Part shown: piece after piece, positions 1 to 13,404 of the stretch
How the letters are laid out: each line of letters opens with the position of its first letter
Position numbering within the stretch: position 1 is the stretch's first letter
Source: Syngnathus acus
Lineage: Eukaryota > Chordata > Actinopteri > Syngnathiformes > Syngnathidae
NCBI RefSeq assembly: GCF_901709675.1
Contig: NC_051099.1
Location: 992,001 to 1,056,000 of the forward strand
Reading direction: 5' to 3'
DNA length: 64,000 nucleotides
The notes under the pieces: generated by a model
The model's database searches: none
What the model was told of the DNA's origin: nothing
Seen by the model: the letters and a program-made list of their open reading frames with translations, nothing else
Translations under genes and position numbers: made by a program

Positions 1-269
1 AATGCCTACTGACAGCATGGCAGCCACTTGTCATTTTGTAAACAGAGGAATTGATGCTCACTTGCATTTCTGGATTACAAGACGCACCAGATCAAGTTAG
101 GGGGAAATCCTGTTTGGTTAATAAAGAAGAATTGTAGTGTACACGAGACGTTTGTCAAAAATTGGATGTGTGAAAGTAAGATTTTATTGTTGTTGCTACT
201 TTTGGTTAAAGCCCTAAAGGTTGCTGCTGTTACAATTCTTGTCTAATTATACTGCTGTCAAGGATGATG

Positions 270-294
270 TATTATTATTATTATTATTATTATT
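270..294 (+). repeat. (ATT)n trinucleotide tract
   Basis: About eight ATT units; a similar TTA tract occurs at 5563-5586. Confidence 0.95.
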
Positions 295-1451
295 TGGCAA
301 AGTGAACTTTTCCAATGTACCACTAGATGATGCCAGAGCTCCTTTCGGGGAAGAAACAGGCCGCAGATGTTCCAATCCAATCACAAGCAGTTTTGAGAAT
401 GACCCATACACTTGGTTTCATAACACTATGCTGAAGTGATTGAAATTCGAGATTATTAGACATTAACATTATTTTGAATTAATAACTGCACTGACGTAAA
501 ACACAGAGCAGAATATCTGCCTGTCTTCAATGAATGTGTTGAACAGGTGTGTCAGTCAGTCTGTGAAGGACAAAGATGTCCCCCCCAAATCCCGCTCCTG
601 TAACGACGCTTCACGGTGTGAGCAGCAGGACAAGAGGAATGATGCCTGGCTGCAATCGTGACGTTGTGACACTGTGAAAAATGAATCACATAAGTGCACA
701 GGTTTGTACGGAGAAGTCAGAGACTGGCTCGTAGTCATAACCTGCAGGTCTCAAATCATTTTGTCTTGGGTAAGTCAAGTAACGGAAAAGTCAAGTCCAA
801 TGTGAAACCACCTTTTTTCATACAGTATCTGGTCTTATTGTAAGTGATATGCATATATAACACCTCTCAAAAATAATGTGGGCTACTCTAATTAGACACC
901 ACTTCATAAGTCAATCATCTTTTAAAAGTTTTCATCAATTTATTTAAAATCTATTTTAAATTGTCTGCTGACAGTTTCTTTTTTTTTTTACTGACATTAA
1001 CAAATTTCTTAACCCCATACTCTGAGCAAAATTTAAAGCCTTTGAATTTTGAAGAATATATGCCCTTGCAATATTTAGGAACACGTCTTGTAAACAAGCC
1101 CTGCAGTCAAGTTGAACAGTAAGCTAATGCTAGCAATGCATTTAACACATGATTGTGTTCCCCGAGAATAAAATAGCACCTTCAATGCAATGCATCCGAT
1201 ACAACTACTCAAAATACATCCACAAGTGAAAACATCTAAAATCTGCAGACTGATGCTAATGCTATGAAAACGAGGGCATCATAGACAGGCAATAATATAA
1301 AAGTAAAATACAGTTGATATTTTTTGTGTCATCTCAAGCCTACCGCTTTACTGTGCCCGTCGTTTCCATTGATGGAAGGAAGTCAACTCTCAATGAAACC
1401 AAGTCTTTTGGCAAATCCTTCTCTCCACTTCGGCATCGTTGAATTGTTTGG

Positions 1452-1504
1452 ACTACAAAAGTCCTTCCGGGTAATAAAGATGGCGGATTAGAGAAACCGA
1501 TTGG
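1452..1504. promoter_or_regulatory. Clustered ZNF143-, ETS-, YY1- and CCAAT-like motifs
   Basis: Within 53 bases there are ACTACAA (1452-1458), CTTCCGG (1464-1470), AAGATGGCGG (1477-1486) and ATTGG, an inverted CCAAT (1500-1504). Together these are typical of constitutive vertebrate promoters. The surrounding DNA is AT-rich, not a CpG island. No gene served by it was recognised; it could be at or beyond the left edge of the window. On the minus strand a short frame MPKWREGFAK begins nearby but stops after 17 codons. Confidence 0.3.
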
Positions 1505-4500
1505 CTGCACCCATAATTACCTTGTTTAGTCGTGCCGCCCCAAAGACGGGGACATAAACGATAAAAATGCATAATAGATAATAGATGAAACCGAACGGAG
1601 TAGAAAATAATCCCCCAAATAGATGATAAAAGTATCTAGCAAACACCTGGAGGGATAGATTAAAATTTTCTACAATCCTAGACTCCAAGTGCACAATAAA
1701 ATGTATTTAAAAGCTAAAAAATATATATGACGAAGGTGCAAATAACTATCTTTCAGACAGTGCGAACAATTAGTATTAGTTTTTTATGGCATTTCTAAAA
1801 TATATATTATGAATTAGAGCAATTATGGTAGTGTACCAAACAGAGTCCATTCAGTAAGTGCAAGTCTATACCAAACAAACATTTTACACAAATCATTTTG
1901 CACTCACATTTTCTGAACATGAATTTCATCTTTTTATTTACACAGCCCAAAATGATTCACACAATTGAATTTGCCGTTGTGAAATACAAAATTCACATCA
2001 ACTCTCAATTTAGCATGGCTAAGAAAAACATTCCTTTTACATGTTTTGCAGCCTAATGTGTGTGTGTGTGTGGTAGTGATGATTTGATGCATGATGCAAT
2101 TTATCTGAAGCGTAACGCTCGGCCACAAAAAGTACACTTGGAATGTTCCGGACTTATCACAAAAGCCATAGAATGTTGAACAATAGCTTTAACAATAATT
2201 AGTCACAGCTAGGCAGAAAGTATGTAATCCAATTATAGCGGCTGTCACAACGCAGCCCTCCCAAACTCCCCCATGTAGATATTTAATCTGATTGAAGGAA
2301 TTATTTTGGTGATGTCACCACATTTGTGCAATTTGTTGTGCTTAAGGTGTAACTATATTGCTTCTGCCAATCACAACAATTGCTCTATGCTGAGATGACT
2401 CACAGCATTGGTGGCCAGACTGGCTGTGATCCCGCATCATGGGCTTAATGGCTCTGCGTACTGGTGAGGCCAGCCAGCCAGCCAGGGAGGGAAAGAGGGA
2501 GGAGGTTTTTCTAAAGCTTTTCTGCGCTGGAACATTTGAATGCAGCGCAGCGTCTGTTGTTGGAAATGGGGAGGTGCCTGCCACTTTTCCCAGCAGCCCT
2601 TGGGCCGCTGACAGGGAGATGGATGATATCTGCAGCCTGGCCGCATTGCCTCCCTCATTGCACACACACAGAAAATATGAGTTCTTGTCTTATACAGCTC
2701 ATGCTGCCTGTGGCAACAAAGCCAATATCTTACATATCATGGGGGAATGAAAGCCTCGCAATAAGATTGTTTTGAGAGGAAATTGGCGGATTCCTCCTTT
2801 GTTTGTTTGTTTGTTTGTTTTAAAATGCCACATTACACATGTCCACACAGAAAGAGAGAAAACCTTATCTTTTGCCATCTGTTTATTTAGAGTACAAATC
2901 ACATACTGGAAAGCTCTGCAAGACAAAATACACATTTTGGAAAACCTACCTGCCGCAGCACATAGTGAGAAAATACAGATATTCTTACGCAGATGAAATG
3001 TAAGAGTTGTATCAAAAATGGTTTTCCTTTATACTAAGTAGCTACTGTCACTCAGTATACACATTTTGAATGATACTAATATTGATTTATTTGTAAGGAA
3101 ATTTGTTACAGCAGCAGAATTTCAAAATATATGCACAGGTCACAGTTAACCAGTACAATCCAATCAAATCCATTTTTATTTCTATGGCACTTTCTCAGAA
3201 TAAAATCTGACAATGACAGTAGCAATTTAGCAAGATTTGCTTTTTCTGTCGCTCCTTTTCAGGGACTTTTAGTGTGCATTTGTTAATGAATGTTAAAAAA
3301 AAACGAACTTACTGTCATTAAATTTGTAGGGCGAGATGCTTTTTACTGCTAACATCAAACGGATCCAGCGCTCACAAAATGGTGGCCCGTTAATGTACAC
3401 AGGCCAGGAAAGTGTAACCATGCTCTTCCTTTTCTGCCCTCCAGTCTCACGCCCACTCTCTGTGTCTTTGTCCTCACCTGCTTCCCATTGCACTATTGAT
3501 GTTTCTGCAGTTACCCCCCATCCATCCATCCAGCGGTTTTATCACCTTAGCAACAGTCGCTGCATACTGATGCGGAGCTTGGGGGGTTTGAGGCGCGGGT
3601 GGCGCTGGCTGGACTGTCTCCTCCACTTCACTTCAAACCTGCCCACTTTCACTTGCATTTTCCGCCTCCTCCTCCTCATTCTGAAAGAATGAAAAGAAGT
3701 CAAAGATGTTACTTAGAAGATGGGAGAAATGTTGAGAGGATGGCGCTGGAGGAGGAAGGGCAGTGTCATCTATCACTGTTTTAAGTGACTGCTGTGGGAC
3801 AGAGCGGGGCCAGAAGGTCGTTTGGTCTCTTCATGTACACAGCGGGCACCTGAGCCGCTTCCAAATGACTCGGGCCTAATTATCTCATGCAGACTTACAG
3901 CAGTCTGACTTTTATTCACTTATCGAAATCCGAGCACATGGACAATCAAGAGGGTCCTACACCTAACAGAGAGCCACCAAGAGTTGCATCTTACCTGTGA
4001 CCCACAAAGAAGGACAAGCCTTGTGTTCTATAGACGAAAAACATAACGAAAACAAATTTAGCAAATGATCACATATAGAAGTTGCATTTTTGGAAACTCT
4101 GCAAAAAAACTACTGGGTACTGTGCATTGTGGTCACTATATACATGTTTGCCATCTAGTGGTGAATGGTGGTATTACACCTTATCATTACAGACGACCCC
4201 TACATATTCGCAGTTTGACACCCACAGATTTGCAGTGACAGATTTTTTTTTCCTTTTTTAAAATATTTTGTTAAGTTTTTTCAATTCTTGGAGTCCACCT
4301 CTTTACTGGACACAGTTGACAACACAGAAATAATTTTACGGTCATGACCATCTTTCATCCACACTCGTTGGAGGGATTCAATTGTATCATGCACATGAGA
4401 ATCTGTATGAAATAAATAATGTCTATCTGCTGGCAAATGGGTTACATTTTTTCTCCCATAGCAACAATGCCACGGCAGTTGTAGGTCACATTCGAGTCTC

Positions 4501-5562
4501 AGTCACAGGATAGCCAACCTAGAAGACAGAGGACAATTATCCCAGCCCGTTACGGTTCAATAAGTCCATCAAGCCGCAAGCCCGATACCAAGTTTCCCTG
4601 GCAACGCCTCTCAGGTAAATCACAGATGGGCTTGATGAGAGAAGAAGGGGAGGGAGGGAGGGAGGGAGGCAGCAGGGCCCGCAGGACCAAGGGGGGAATT
4701 GCACACCCAAGAAATCCACCTTGAGAGCATCCATGCTGAGACAAGTGGCTCAGAAGGCACAGGGTCTTCTCTATTTATCTTACTAGTGAGAGTCCTCGAC
4801 TTCATCTCTCAACTGTCCTTTCACTTTAAACACTGCTTACTGTAATCTAAGAAGAATCGAATGAAATTAATCACCCAGAGCAAAAGGGAGGAACTTTGTC
4901 TTGGATGCATTTAGCCAATACAATTACAGGGGGCTACCATTTATAATCTTTATTGAATTGCAAACAAAATTGGCTTAAGAGGCGGAGCTGCTCGTAAAAT
5001 GTCTGAATGTTGTCGCACAGGTGCATCAGCGTGTGTGTGTGTGTTCAGGTGACTGTCTGGCCTCCTGCCGCAGTGTCTGGAAATTCAGACACTCCCCCCC
5101 AAAAGCGCCCCCTCTTCTTTCTCGACGCGGCACTGCTATGAAGCATACTTCTTCCTCTTCCTCCTCATTCCACCCTGCTGCGATAAGAGATCCACTAAAC
5201 ACATGCGGTTTCACCAAACAACAAAACCTGGAAAAAAAATTACACAAAAAAAAAACAATCGATGAAAAAAAATAGCAAAGGGAAAATCATCCTTCTCATT
5301 CTCAGACACTTATCTCATTCCATCTGTCAGCCCTCAATTGTAACAAAGTGGATAAAACCTGAATCTGTCCTTCTTAATTTTATCAGGGAGCAATGTGGCA
5401 AGGTATTGTGCGACACGACCACCTCGGAACAATGCAGCCTAATCTCCAGCCGTCAGCTCTACTGTTCCGTTTATCAACACCTATTCAAGGGCTGGAATGA
5501 GTCCTCTTCCTTTGTCAGATTTCTGTTCAACTTTTGGCAATTTTATGTTTTTAATGAAAATG

Positions 5563-5586
5563 TATTATTATTATTATTATTATTAT
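5563..5586 (+). repeat. (TTA)8 trinucleotide tract
   Basis: Eight TTA units in non-coding DNA. Confidence 0.95.
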
Positions 5587-7085
5587 CAAATAGCAAATTA
5601 AAACGAATGAATAATACAGCAGATCTTAATACAGTAATCTTTAATGAATTGTAACATGATCTGAGTTCCATTTTTAATACACAAGGCCATCTTCTGTGAC
5701 TATTGATATAATGAGTCAGTGACCTGTTTTTCGAAATTAAAAAATATTCTCTATTTGACAAATGTATTAGTGAAAGTGCACACAAAACACCCAATGGTGA
5801 TTAAAGGAAGTACAAAGAAAGCAAAAGCCGCACTTGCAAATGAGCTGACCTTTTGAGCTTTTATTTCTTCTGCTTCTTCTTTCCACCCGCGGTACGTTGC
5901 TTTCTTGGCAGAGAAGAAAGAGTTTGACCTTCAACGAAGTTGTAATCCCCAGCGTATTGCATTTACAAACTAGCTGGGGGCAGATTTTTACAAGGTGATT
6001 TTTTATTTACGGGATACTTGGCAGATTTCACCAAGCTTTGTTACCATTGGGCAAGTTGCCGCTGATGATTTCATCAGAGGCTGGCTTGGGTGCTGCCATA
6101 ATAATAATAATACCCTAATAAAAGTGTCTGGCTCTTTTGTGGCCAGGCAGCAGCTCCGACTGCTCAGCACTTGTCGCACTGTGCCTGGCTGCCTGGCTGT
6201 TTGGTATTCATGGGGCATGGTGTCCCTTCAGCTGTTGCTGGGGGCTCTGTCTGTCTGATCATTTGGCATCGCCGATGAAACCAAATGGGAACGAGGAGAA
6301 AAAGAAAAAAAACATAATTAGGGAGCGCAAGATTGGAGACAAAGAGATGGAGAGAAGGGTGTTGGATTGACAGAATTGAAAAAGTGTTTGGGGCTGCATT
6401 TTTAATGTGCATTAAAAAAAAAAAAAGGTCAGCCTGAGGAGTCGTCAAATCGGGTCAAGCTATGAATGATGAATTACTTCACACCTTTGAACATCTGTGA
6501 TGTTTTTTTCCCCCATTACACCTCATTTATAATAATGACGGGATGTCCATAAGAGGCCAATTCAATGTATTCATGCTCATTTTCTAGACAGGCCTTCCAC
6601 ATTACAGCTCCAGTTTAAATGTGGATTTATAGAAAGTTGCTTTTGACAAAATTCAGACTTTAAGCTTTGCTACATATTAAATTGCCACTCACTGTGAACA
6701 TTTTACATGAGTGTTTTTTTTAATAGTACAAAAATAACCTTACAACTTACGTAGAGGTGCAAAATCTATAGCAGCAACTGTTTTTATGAGAAATATAAAA
6801 AGGCTTCCTCTAAAAAAAATAAATAAAAAATGCAGTGCAACCGAAAGGAACTTCTTCTAATGCTTGAGGAAAACACGCTGATTTATTATGATGACAAAAA
6901 AGAGCAGCAGATGTGCCAGAACGAAGACACGAGAGAAGCACAGCTATTGGCTAAGTCTCGGCATTTCTATGCTGTGCTGTCAGCGCGAGTCTGGGGTGTG
7001 GTGCTGTTCTTCCGTTCCTAATCTTCAATATATTTTACTTGCACCGCAAGGTTGAAAAAATAGGATTAATAAGGTGTATAGTCAT

Positions 7086-7128
7086 TGGCTGACGACCACT
7101 ACAGGGTGTGCCCCGCCTCTGGCTCAAA
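7086..7128 (+). repeat. Short fragment of a common fish dispersed repeat
   Basis: TTGGCTGACGACCACTACAG followed by a GTGTGCCCCGCCTCTGGC stretch resembles part of the same dispersed repeat seen near 26.7 kb. It lies about 180 bases downstream of the miR-125b hairpin. Confidence 0.45.
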
Positions 7129-7306
7129 ACTAAAAGACTTCAGCATGCCCTGGTGAGGATAAAGTGCTACAGAAAATGACGTTTTTTTTCCCCCCCAAGT
7201 GTACAACAATCTAGCAGACATGCACATTCCAGAGCTCACGCTGTCCTTTTCTCGTACAAGATCATATTTCATTGTGTATTTTGGCCAGCGCCTGAAAGTC
7301 GATTGT

Positions 7307-7394
7307 GCCCTCCGCCCGCGTCCCAAGAGCCTAACCCGTGATTTTGTATCAGGAGAGCTCACAAGTTAGGGTCTCAGGGAGCAGGTGAAGTACG
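7307..7394 (-). ncRNA. mir125b: microRNA precursor miR-125b
   Basis: The minus strand contains mature miR-125b-5p at 7359-7380 (TCCCTGAGACCCTAACTTGT then GA), a perfect match. It is followed by a short loop and a 3p arm ACGGGTTAGGCTCTTGGGA (about 7319-7339). It lies about 5.7 kb downstream of let-7c on the same strand, giving the vertebrate order miR-99a, let-7c, miR-125b. Position next to usp25 marks it as the counterpart of human miR-125b-2, but the 3p arm looks more like human miR-125b-1-3p. The hairpin ends are approximate. Confidence 0.97.
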
Positions 7395-10300
7395 ACAGAG
7401 TCTACCGAGGAGCTGCAGTCACCTTTTTTTTTTTGCTCAGCTTATAATCATCCGCTTTCCAAATACTGAGACTGAAAATTAGCCTGATCCTGCCCAAGGC
7501 AAATTTATTTTCCTTCCGGAGACTAAGAAAAAAAAAAAAAACTCAGCATAACTTGTCCAGGGGGTTGAGCGTGATTCTTCATCATGACAGACATGCAATT
7601 GCTTCCACATGCAAAATATACCAAAAGACAAATCAGCATCAACAACAAAGAAAGACAAAGGGGTTACATTTGTTGCCGACGACGTACACGGTGACAAAAA
7701 TGATGGTTCTAACTTCACCAAGCAGACGTTCAGACAAACACACAAGCCTGGCTCTGTGCAGCTAGCCTTTGTGTTTGAAAAAGGAAAAGCCCTGCAGCCA
7801 GCCAAGCAGCCTTTTTGTCCTCCCCGGCCGGATCCACTGATCATCAGTCTGCATTTCTCTCCGCTAGGACGGCATGACCTGGACCTGCTCACCTTGACTA
7901 ATCGCATTTCCAAATAATAATCATATATGCTCGGTTCTGTTCGGAAGCTGCTCTACATTACGGCAACCAAAATAATAATAAAACGGGTAAAAAAAAAAAA
8001 ATAAGTGGAGTTTCACAGCTTCCCACTGTGTCGCCATCGTGAGAAAGCATGGCGCACAATCAATTGGCTCCAGTCAGCATCTAAACAGCAACCACCAAAA
8101 TAAACATACACTACCAACCTATAAATAGATGTGAGAAAATGGCAAATTACAGTCAATATTAACAGATAAATAATAGAGACATAGTATCATGTACATCTGA
8201 CCCTCCCCGTTCCTACCCCATCCCATCCAGACCCCCGGCTCCTCCCCCTCAGAGAGAAAAAAAAAAAAAAAATCAAATAGATGTCTGACTGTCTCCTCTC
8301 TGGGGAAGGCCAAGCAAAGTGCAAGCTTCCGGAAATGAACGCTCTGCGCTCAACAACACGTAGCCTGGCACGCTCACTCTTCTGCCCGCCTGCCACCGAC
8401 TTTGCCTTTTTTCCATCCTCCTTTGTGCTGGAGATGAGGAAGGGATGCGGCGGCACAAGGAGTTAGACGAGGGCAGGGGGGGGCTGAGGTGTCTGGGGCA
8501 AGTGGCCACCAGATGCAGGTCAGTGAGGTGGGAACTCCCCTCCCCTCCCTCTGCAGCATGACTCCGTCGCAGTTGTTGCATTATCAGCTCCATCTCAGTG
8601 CCTTCACCAACACCACCTCTACCAAGCGAGCAGCGCTCCCTCCGCCTCTCTGCTCCAGACACTGGGGCGGGCAGCAGACATGTCATGACACTCAGAAGCA
8701 GCCCACTTTCACATTTCCATCTCTTCCGACTAGCATCCGACAAGACCAGCTCCCGTCACAGAATTCAAAATAAAAAAGGCAAAAACATTTTTCTCCAGCT
8801 GCTCCTGCCTGCCGCCGCAATCAATCCCCCCTCCTCCTCTTCCCCCATTTGACCTCCGCTCCCCAAAGCCTAACTCTCCATCATCCACTGCCTTCCTACC
8901 ACTTCTTGCCCCCCCTCCCATGATGACTCCAGGTCTGTACCTGTCTGCTTGTCTCTGCTGTCTGCAGCTGCTTGCCCAAAGTGAGCTACTGCAGCAGGAG
9001 TCTGCAGCGACAGCCCTTGCTCTTTCTCTCGCTCCCTCTCTCTCTTACACACAAACACACACACACCCAGCCTTTGCTGGTGAACACGTTCCACCCTACG
9101 CTGATCAATTTCTTCTCTTTTCCAGCCGTGTTCAGACAAACACATACTGCAGCAAAACTGTCTGCCCGGGGGGGGCACACTTAGGGAATTGCATGGTCTG
9201 GTACCACCAAGCCTTATCTATCACGCACAAACACTATTAAGCAGATATTGCGTATATAATTGAGAGCAAACTGTCATCTGAGAAAACACATGTGACAGAA
9301 GTGGCAGAGCACTTTGAGATAGTCACACACATATTGCATTGTGGACAAAGCAAAATGGAGCGCTGCAATCTCCTGTATGAACAAATATCATTGATATACT
9401 CATATAAATGAATGTATATTATGTTAAAAACGCTCACATTTCAAATGACATCTGCCCTCGACAGCTTGTCCGAGTCTCTGACTTGAATTGCTTTCAATAC
9501 CCTTGATAGATTTGGGCTATGACCCCCCGTGACATCGAGGGGGCAGGGAATGCGATCTGCTGCAAATGTTATCGTTGATTGATTATGCCCTTAAATAAGA
9601 ACGGAAAACAACAGCGCCTTGATGATACTCAAATGAGAAAATGGCCGACAAAATGGAGCCGCGCTTGTGTGCGGAAACTGCAGAAAAACGGACGGCGGGC
9701 CAAGTGCAGAAGAGGCGGACAAGTAAATCCTGCAGCCAATGTCAAAACCGTGGCCAGGTTGAAGTCTATAGGAGGGGGGATGCTTCCCAGATTGGCTCGC
9801 CGATAGCGGCGGTGGCGCAGAAAGGGAGGGAGGGAGGGAGGGGGGTTGCGATGCGACTTGCTCTGCACTAAAGCCGGCGGGGGCCAGCAGGCGACCGTAT
9901 AGGTGATCAATCAGCTCCATTACAGCAGTGACACTGCAGAGTCTGGAGCTTGGCTACGACCCGCCCATCACCTCTCCAAGTACACACGCAAACATTAGCC
10001 GCTTCTTTTTCTAGTCTAGACTGGAAATAGCAAGCATTTGACTGGTGAAAATGCCTTGCAAGAGACAATAGCGCGCAGTGACAGATAAGCCATCCAGTTG
10101 CCGTTTCACACAGCAGACATTTTTAGATCCGTTTGAACTGCACTGAGAGGGAGCGTTTCAAAGCCTTCCAAAAATAGGACAGCTTGTTTTGTAATTCTTG
10201 CACCTACTATGAACCCACATTACACAAGCGCACTTGCACTGTTGTTGTTTTTTTTTTTGCTTAACAATTAATGCTTCGCGATCGCTCCAAGTATCCAGAT

Positions 10301-13097
10301 GATTCTTTTTTATAAATCATGTCAGCAAATTTAGAGGATGATGGCGTATAAGGGGGGGAAGGGACTAGGAGACAAAGTGTTGCGCAACGCCTTCCCAGCC
10401 AGCCAGCCAGCCGGCCGGCTCGGTCCACCAGCGGGACATTAATGACCATCATGTCTTGTCACACTAGCTGTCGGGCCAGTCAGCAAATCTTGCCCTTGTC
10501 CCTGCCCTTCTTCAATCAATGCCATTGATTTGTCCCAGGGGTCAAGGGGCAAAAGCGTATCAATAGGAGAAGAGTGGCTGATGCAGCATTCACAGAGGGG
10601 CCGACTCCAGACAGATCGATGACCCCCCCCCCCTCCATCGTCTGCCGTTGGCGTGTTATGTTTATTCATTTGCCATTTACGTGACGGCGTCCAGAGAATA
10701 TGGGAAGAGGAGCTCGGACAATGCTACAGCTGACATCTTTCATTTATTATTGTATAGTGATTTTAATCAGGGAGTTTATAGAAGTGTCTCGCCGGTGATC
10801 CCGCTTTCCTCGAGTCATGCAATTTGTTACTAAGGTCTGCTCGTCTGTGACGTCAACAACTTTGAACCGATGGCTGTGAAAAGTGTGTTTCAAGACACGA
10901 TCCAGGAAAAAACAGCTGTTCGACTCAAAGCCTTGTAATATTTGATTGGGTTCTCTTTGAAAGTACACAAGTTGTTCTCCCTTGAAATTGCAATTATTTT
11001 GTTGATCATGTGGGAAAGTAACTTTACACAGGGGACACATGGGTTTGCGGAATGGAGCATTTTCAGATTGTGAAAGTACGTTGTTCGCCATCTGAACAAC
11101 AGGCAGACCATTTCTTTGCATGCATGGTTTGCATGTTTTTTTTTATAGTTAAGGAAAACGAATGAAGTCACTAAAATTGAAAAAGTCATATGAACACAAT
11201 AAAAGTAAAAGTGCTTTTAAAAAAATGAAAAAAATATTAGTGGCCTCTTTGATTTGACAAACAAGGCCAAAACAACAACAAAAATCGACTAAAATGAAGC
11301 ATTTAACATAAAAAAAAAAAACTTCATTGAATTTAAAGAAAAGTCAAAACTATTTAAAACTTTCAACATTACATCTGGCCACTTGAGGGCAACCACAACT
11401 AGCATCACCCATGAGTTTAACACTAAAGTTTTCTGGAAAGAGTGGCCTTTTTTTTGTATGATACCTTCTAAATGCATCCCGGCGTAGTCATTTCACTCTT
11501 TATTAAATGGATATTTTAAATAACGGAAGAACCTTGAGGCTCTGCGTAGACGGACCTCTCAAAGGAGCTATTATGGCAGCCAATAGGAAGAAAAATGCTC
11601 ATTTTGAAACATCTCTATCTAATCCCATCATTTATTTGTTCAACCATGCCAGAAATGAAGGCCCAGCTGGAAGCAGACTTATAGATGTGCTGCGAGGGCA
11701 TTTGGACAAGAGAATGCTGAGACAGCATGATTCCAAGCACAGATCATTTGCTCCTCACATCTGGAGGGAAAAATGTGCTTCACATGTCAGAAAGTCATCC
11801 TATATAATAGTGTACGTGCACTCCAATTAGCGTTCCTTGCTAACAAAAACAGGAGCAACTACAGAGGCTGTACGGACCACTAAAGGGGGCCTCGGGTTCT
11901 TCTTTGTGTTTCAAGCAGCAGGTGTCAGAAAAGTTAGAGCGGGGATAATTATCTTGCAGCAGCCAAGCGTTTGTAGCAACGTCTCTTTCTGATCCTTCAA
12001 TGTTGGCTCTTCCTATCGTAAAGCAAAATTCACCAAGCGTTTGGTCACACACTAATTAGGAGAGTGAGCTGGATTTTAGAGCATCCTGAGACAGGTTCAT
12101 TCTATTCTTCTGATAGTCATCTCAAAATAGCTTCATAGCAGACAAAATGAGTTCTCCGTGCGCTAATAAATATGATCTTAAGTTATGTGGTGATTTCACT
12201 GAACTTTTATTATATGTATAGTTTTTATATTTTAATTATATTTTGTATTTTATTTTATAATATATATATATTTTACGTTCTATTTTTTATCATATATATT
12301 TATAATATAGTTTTATATATTTTTTATTTTAAGCTTATATAAATGGTAATATACTGTGGAGTTTGTTGAATGATATTTCAATAGGCCTCCACTAAACGCT
12401 CCACCCACATGAAGTTGAGCAAATAAACGTCTCTGGTCACTTTCTTAGTTCTTGTTGTTTTGTTTTTTTTCCAAGGCAATGTGTGCTCATATAGGGAAAA
12501 GGTTGGAATCAAGCAGATAAAGGGCGAGCTCAGGTTGCCAGGGAGCTACCAGGATCATATTCCCTCATATTCATATAATCCCTTTTGGCTTTTCAGTGCT
12601 GCAACTGGATCACCAGCAGGCACGTTAGTGTAACTTCATATATACTAATCACTGCTGAGGTAAAATTGCTGCTTCCAAGGTAAGCGACCCGGGTCACACT
12701 TGCCTCTTGCTATCCTTGTAACTGCAGTAAATCATGTTTTGCCATATCTTGGTATTGGCGCCATTACTTGATTTTATATGATACAATAACGTATTGTCCA
12801 ATATTGACAATATTGTGAGTGACAAGTACAAAAAAAGATATAACCAGGTACCCTCGCTATAGCGAAATGAATACTTATTTACCATCAACAATAATAAACT
12901 AAAGCTGTATGCATGCGTGGGGTCGATATAGTGTGAATACTCGGACTAACCACAATGCACTTAGTCGTCTAAAAATACTGGCCATCGACCACAGCTAAAG
13001 GTCAACTCTATCATTAAAGGAAAGCACTGAGATTTGTAAAGTGCAGCATCGGATACGGACTACTGCAGTATTCTGTACATTCTGAAGTCATACGTGT
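7395..13097. other. Non-coding spacer between miR-125b and let-7c
   Basis: No coding exon was recognised. The stretch at 8200-9180 is pyrimidine-rich and 9640-9880 is GC-rich with AAAATGGCCG on the plus strand (near 9638). Both could be regulatory, but nothing specific supports that. AT-rich low-complexity DNA occupies about 12200-12350. Confidence 0.6.
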
Positions 13098-13181
13098 ACT
13101 CCAAGGAAAGCTAGAAGGTTGTACAGTTAACTCCCAGGGTATAATTCGAAACCATACAACCTACTACCTCAACCCGGATGC
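13098..13181 (-). ncRNA. let7c: microRNA precursor let-7c
   Basis: The minus strand contains mature let-7c-5p at 13150-13171 (TGAGGTAGTAGGTTGTATGG then TT), a perfect match. The 3p arm (CTGTACAACCTTCTAGCTTT, 13105-13126) also matches let-7c-3p. The flanks GCATCCGGGT and CCTTGGAG and the 84-base length agree with the human let-7c precursor. let-7 promotes differentiation and developmental timing, and its precursors are bound by LIN28. It sits just downstream of miR-99a in the same orientation. Confidence 0.98.
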
Positions 13182-13323
13182 ACACATTTTCTTCAATGAC
13201 CCCACTTTAAACTTTACACAGCGCCATCATGCTAGAAATACGATGTGAACATGAATTGAATGTATGTAGTGCAGAATTACAGAACAATAAGCAAGAAACC
13301 AAAAAAAAAGACGACGTTCACAC

Positions 13324-13404
13324 CACAATGACAGAGACCCACAGAGGCGAGCTTGTGCTGTCAGATTTGCCACAAGATCGGATCTACGGGTTTGCGCCAC
13401 ATGG
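13324..13404 (-). ncRNA. mir99a: microRNA precursor miR-99a
   Basis: The minus strand carries the complete 22-base miR-99a-5p (13371-13392), beginning AACCCGTAGATCCGATC, with a perfect match to the vertebrate sequence. The opposite arm (CACAAGCTCGCCTCTGTGGG) folds back on it across a short loop, close to the known miR-99a-3p. The 81-base hairpin has the same length as the human precursor. It lies 142 bases upstream of the let-7c hairpin in transcription order, so the two are almost certainly processed from one transcript. miR-99/100 family members target mTOR-pathway mRNAs. Confidence 0.97.

Larger units (their letters stand above)
1..7306. other. Non-coding stretch at the left edge
   Basis: No protein-coding exon was recognised here. 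It holds the promoter-like motif cluster at 1452-1504, a CTCF-like core at 4150-4161, microsatellites (ATT, TTTG near 2798-2820, TTA), and the short repeat piece at 7086-7128. It lies downstream of the miR-125b hairpin and may include 3' exons of the microRNA host transcript, but none can be pointed to. Confidence 0.6.

Noticed and set aside
1392-1442. Minus-strand frame MPKWREGFAK downstream of the promoter-like motif cluster
   Set aside because: It stops after 17 codons and has no convincing splice donor before the stop.
8273-8743. 156-residue open frame on the minus strand
   Set aside because: Composition follows the local pyrimidine-rich bias and no domain is visible.
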